Part shown: positions 6,495 to 8,982 of the stretch, piece after piece
Position numbering within the stretch: position 1 is the stretch's first letter
Layout of the letters: each line of letters starts with the position of its first letter
Assembly: GCA_020719895.1 (NCBI GenBank)
Contig: DYPM01000077.1
Span: forward strand, 1-8,982
Direction of reading: 5' to 3'
DNA length: 8,982 bases
Source of the DNA: Sulfurovum sp.
GTDB taxonomy: Bacteria > Campylobacterota > Campylobacteria > Campylobacterales > Sulfurovaceae
Program-made: the position numbers and the translations under genes
The notes under the pieces: generated by a model
What the model saw: the letters and a program-made list of their open reading frames with translations, nothing else
What the model was told of the DNA's origin: nothing
The model's database searches: none

Positions 6495-8894
6495 ATGAAC
6501 GAGCATTTCAAATCACATCGATTTTTACACAAGCTATCTCAAGGAATGGAGAAAGGAAATGCCTTATTTTATCTTTATGGTAAAGCCAATCAAGACTATA
6601 TGTTTTTTGATTTTCATTTCGGCATTAAAGAGATTAAAGATTCATTATTTTTATATTTTTACGGTGTTAAAAAGATGGATCTGTTTTGTGTAATTGGCAA
6701 TAGTGTTGTCACTTGTATCGACAAGATGGGAAGAGAGATTTCTGTTTCAGAAGCAATAGACACACCAAAGACTACGACAGGTTTTGGAGCAAATATCAAT
6801 TCACAATCATTAGGAAAAGAGAAAAACATCGACAAATTAGCTGAAGAAAAAACACAATCTCTTTCAGGAGAAACTGCATTTGCCAATAATTTAGAGACGA
6901 TTGAAAAAGCACTCAACACACAAAAAATAGCCATATTTTTTGATGCATTTGAATGGCAGTCAGCTCTTTATAGAAGTGAAAAAAATATAGAACTCCTCAA
7001 AAGAGTGCAAAGTTGGGAAAAAACCAAACAATCCGTGATTGTCATTCATATTAAAGAGCCAATCCTACTGAATGAATTTCATTTTAATGTTGATGAAAAA
7101 CTCTCCCATATGATTTACATAGGCAATCCCACTCAAAAAGAGATCAAAAATGCTTACAGAAGATATATCACAATCAATCGGTCTGATATTAATATGATAG
7201 AAGAGGATTTTGACTATATCGCTACTGCCATGCAGGGCAGTCAAAAAACCTTAAGAGAATCAATGAGAGTACTCAAAAATGTGTTAAAAAACTGCACAGA
7301 TCATGCAATACTTCGCAAAGAGCTTTTTGAGGGGGCGATACATAAAAAAATAGAAGAGAAAATACGTTTATCCGATGTTATATTGGATGTTAAAATTAAA
7401 GACGATATTCAAGCCAACGTTGATGCATTTGATATGGAGGAGTACAGCAAAAAAGGCATTATTCTCTACGGACCTCCCGGAACAGGAAAAACTTACATTG
7501 CCAAAGCAATCGCCCATGAATACAATATGAATTTTATGACACCAAGTTTAGCAGATCTCAAGGGGGAGTATATTGGTCAAACCAGTGTAAAAGTAAAAAG
7601 ACTTTTTGAAGATGCTAGAGCCAATGCCCCTACAATTCTTTTCTTGGATGAAATTGATACGATTTTTCCAAAAAGAAGCGGAAGTGATAATGATTCTTAT
7701 ACGACTGATATGGTCAATCAATTTTTGGTAGAGATTGATGGGGCTTCAACAGGAAATCAGAAAATATTTATTATAGGCGCAACCAACAGACTTGAGGTGA
7801 TAGATAGTGCCATTCGTAGTCGCTTGTCTCAAGATTTTTATGTTCCACTCCCAGGTCTTCTCAATAGAGAGCTGATATTTAATACAAAATTTAAAGATTT
7901 CAAACTTTCAAAGCAGACATGGAAACAAACATTTTTGCTCAAAACAGAGGATATGAGCGGTAGAGATATAGAGAATTTCACCAAATCAATCAAACAGGCA
8001 ATTCGTGAGGATGAATCAAAGATCACAGAGACTCTATTTTTGAAAACCTTGCAAATATGGGAAGAGAGATTTGTGAATGACTTCAAAAGAGACATGCAAG
8101 GAACTATAACCATAGAAGACAAAGTAGCACTTCGGTTTGATGATATTATAGGATACGAATCAATCAAACGTATCCTCAAGCAGGAGTTGCAATACATCTT
8201 ATCCACTAAAGAAGAAAAAGAGGAAATGGAACACTTTAGTATCATACCCAAAAGAGGAACGCTACTCTATGGGTCTCCAGGAAATGGCAAGACAACCTTT
8301 GCAGAAAGTTTGGCAGGAGAGGGCGGATTTTATTTTATAAAGGTATTAAGCAAAGACTTTAGTGGTTATAGCTCACTTGAGACACTTAGAAAAATAAAAC
8401 TGATTCTTGATAACACCATAAAACTTTCCAAAATTACGCAAAAAAAAGGCGTGGTTCTCTTTTTCGATGAGATTGATGCCTTGATTCATTCAAACATGGA
8501 CAGTATTGTCAGAGCTACGCTGTTGAGTTATCTTGAAGATAAAAAAGGAATGAGGGAGATCCATTCTAAAGTCATTTTAGTAGCCGCAACCAATCACCTC
8601 AAAGCTCTTGATGAGGCATCGATTAGAGATGGTCGGTTTGACTCTAAGCTTGAGGTTGAAAGCCCAAATCAAGAAGAAGCCATCAAGATTCTTCAAAGGT
8701 TTTTCGAACAAGATGAGACACTTGACATCTCTTGCCTTAATAAAGATTTTTATGAAAAATTTTACAAAGAAGCCTCCCAAAATCAGCAAAAAATACCAAT
8801 CGTGCAACTCAAAAACATCAAAGAAGAGAAAAAACGAGAAGCCTATATGTATAAATCTATTAAAGATGGCAAGATACACATCCCGTTTAATTAA
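6495..8894 (+). CDS. Tandem AAA+ ATPase (Cdc48-like) with degenerate N-terminal AAA module
   Basis: A 799-residue protein with two complete AAA+ modules. Module 1 has Walker A GPPGTGKT (326-333), Walker B LFLDEID (DE at 385-386) and sensor 1 GATN (Asn431). Module 2 has DDIIG (549-553), Walker A GSPGNGKT (593-600), Walker B LFFDEID (DE at 658-659), sensor 1 AATN (Asn700) and an arginine-finger-like RDGRFD (711-716). Module 1 has IRSRLSQDF (440-448) where an RxGRFD signature would be. Residues 1-320 look like a further AAA-type core without a P-loop: a hydrophobic strand ending in Asp, IAIFFDAFEW (145-154), a VIVIHI strand (181-186) and GNPTQKEI (210-217). The architecture recalls Cdc48/p97 and Ycf46-type ATPases, which assemble as rings; the latter link is from memory. 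Likely role: ATP-driven remodelling of protein complexes, perhaps with the Hsp70-like protein as partner. It starts 2 bp after the previous stop, with GAGG at 6484-6487. The short C-terminal tail is lysine-rich. AAA+ identity is firm; substrate unknown. Confidence 0.93.
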   Translation: MNEHFKSHRFLHKLSQGMEKGNALFYLYGKANQDYMFFDFHFGIKEIKDSLFLYFYGVKKMDLFCVIGNSVVTCIDKMGREISVSEAIDTPKTTTGFGANINSQSLGKEKNIDKLAEEKTQSLSGETAFANNLETIEKALNTQKIAIFFDAFEWQSALYRSEKNIELLKRVQSWEKTKQSVIVIHIKEPILLNEFHFNVDEKLSHMIYIGNPTQKEIKNAYRRYITINRSDINMIEEDFDYIATAMQGSQKTLRESMRVLKNVLKNCTDHAILRKELFEGAIHKKIEEKIRLSDVILDVKIKDDIQANVDAFDMEEYSKKGIILYGPPGTGKTYIAKAIAHEYNMNFMTPSLADLKGEYIGQTSVKVKRLFEDARANAPTILFLDEIDTIFPKRSGSDNDSYTTDMVNQFLVEIDGASTGNQKIFIIGATNRLEVIDSAIRSRLSQDFYVPLPGLLNRELIFNTKFKDFKLSKQTWKQTFLLKTEDMSGRDIENFTKSIKQAIREDESKITETLFLKTLQIWEERFVNDFKRDMQGTITIEDKVALRFDDIIGYESIKRILKQELQYILSTKEEKEEMEHFSIIPKRGTLLYGSPGNGKTTFAESLAGEGGFYFIKVLSKDFSGYSSLETLRKIKLILDNTIKLSKITQKKGVVLFFDEIDALIHSNMDSIVRATLLSYLEDKKGMREIHSKVILVAATNHLKALDEASIRDGRFDSKLEVESPNQEEAIKILQRFFEQDETLDISCLNKDFYEKFYKEASQNQQKIPIVQLKNIKEEKKREAYMYKSIKDGKIHIPFN

Positions 8895-8952
8895 TCACGA
8901 CAAGTAACATCCGCCAAACGAACCCACCTTTCGCATAGATAGGTTATATTTT

Positions 8953-8982
8953 ATGAAAATCATATCAATGAGAGATATTTAC
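8953..8982 (+). CDS. Possible start of another gene, cut by the window edge
   Basis: ATG 8953 opens ten codons, MKIISMRDIY, to the end of the window, preceded by a weak TAGG at 8940-8943 with a 9-nt gap. An in-frame ATG at 8968 is another possible start. Ten residues are not enough to assign a family. The 58 bp between the AAA+ stop and this ATG hold no convincing terminator or promoter. The spacing is larger than at any junction in the operon, so this may be a separate unit. Confidence 0.35.
   Translation, partial: MKIISMRDIY

Noticed and set aside
7838..8251. Open frame of 137 codons on the minus strand
   Set aside because: It lies wholly inside the AAA+ gene in an AT-rich region, gives a Ser/Leu/Ile-rich product with no motif, and mirrors a well-supported coding sequence.
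8895..8952. Terminator after the AAA+ gene
   Set aside because: Only a 4-bp ACCT/AGGT pairing is present, with a long loop and an interrupted T-run.

Overview
The window is a compact, AT-rich, one-strand gene block with A/T-ending codons, AGA arginine codons and lysine/glutamate-rich proteins. This style fits a Campylobacterota (epsilonproteobacterial) genome such as a Sulfurimonas, Sulfurovum, Sulfurospirillum or Arcobacter relative. That assignment rests on sequence style only and is tentative. No housekeeping marker is present to place it better.

Layout: bases 1-18 look like the 3' end of a CRISPR-type repeat, followed by a leader of about 110 bp. Six genes then run without a break to 8894: (1) a divergent Hsp70/actin-fold ATPase with a long N-terminal extension; (2) a long coiled-coil protein whose last 40 residues resemble the C-terminal beta domain of GrpE; (3) a radical SAM protein of the NrdG/activase type; (4) a coiled-coil protein of about 500 residues with a small Cys-containing C-terminal domain; (5) a second, smaller coiled-coil protein; (6) a tandem AAA+ ATPase with an additional degenerate AAA-like N-terminal module. 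Junctions are 4-bp ATGA overlaps (1/2 and 4/5), 2-bp gaps (2/3 and 5/6), and one 8-bp gap (3/4) that holds a terminator-like hairpin. A further gene may start at 8953 and run off the window.

How the genes may work together (inference): an Hsp70-like ATPase with its own GrpE-like partner and a Cdc48-like double-ring AAA+ machine suggest a dedicated protein-remodelling or unfolding system. The coiled-coil proteins could act as adaptors or scaffolds. The activase-type radical SAM enzyme has no visible glycyl-radical partner (no RVxGY-type motif in any product), so its substrate may be one of the operon's own proteins. I do not recognise this six-gene combination as a named system. The possible CRISPR repeat at the left edge would place it in an accessory, perhaps defence-related, neighbourhood, but nothing in the sequence proves an immune role.
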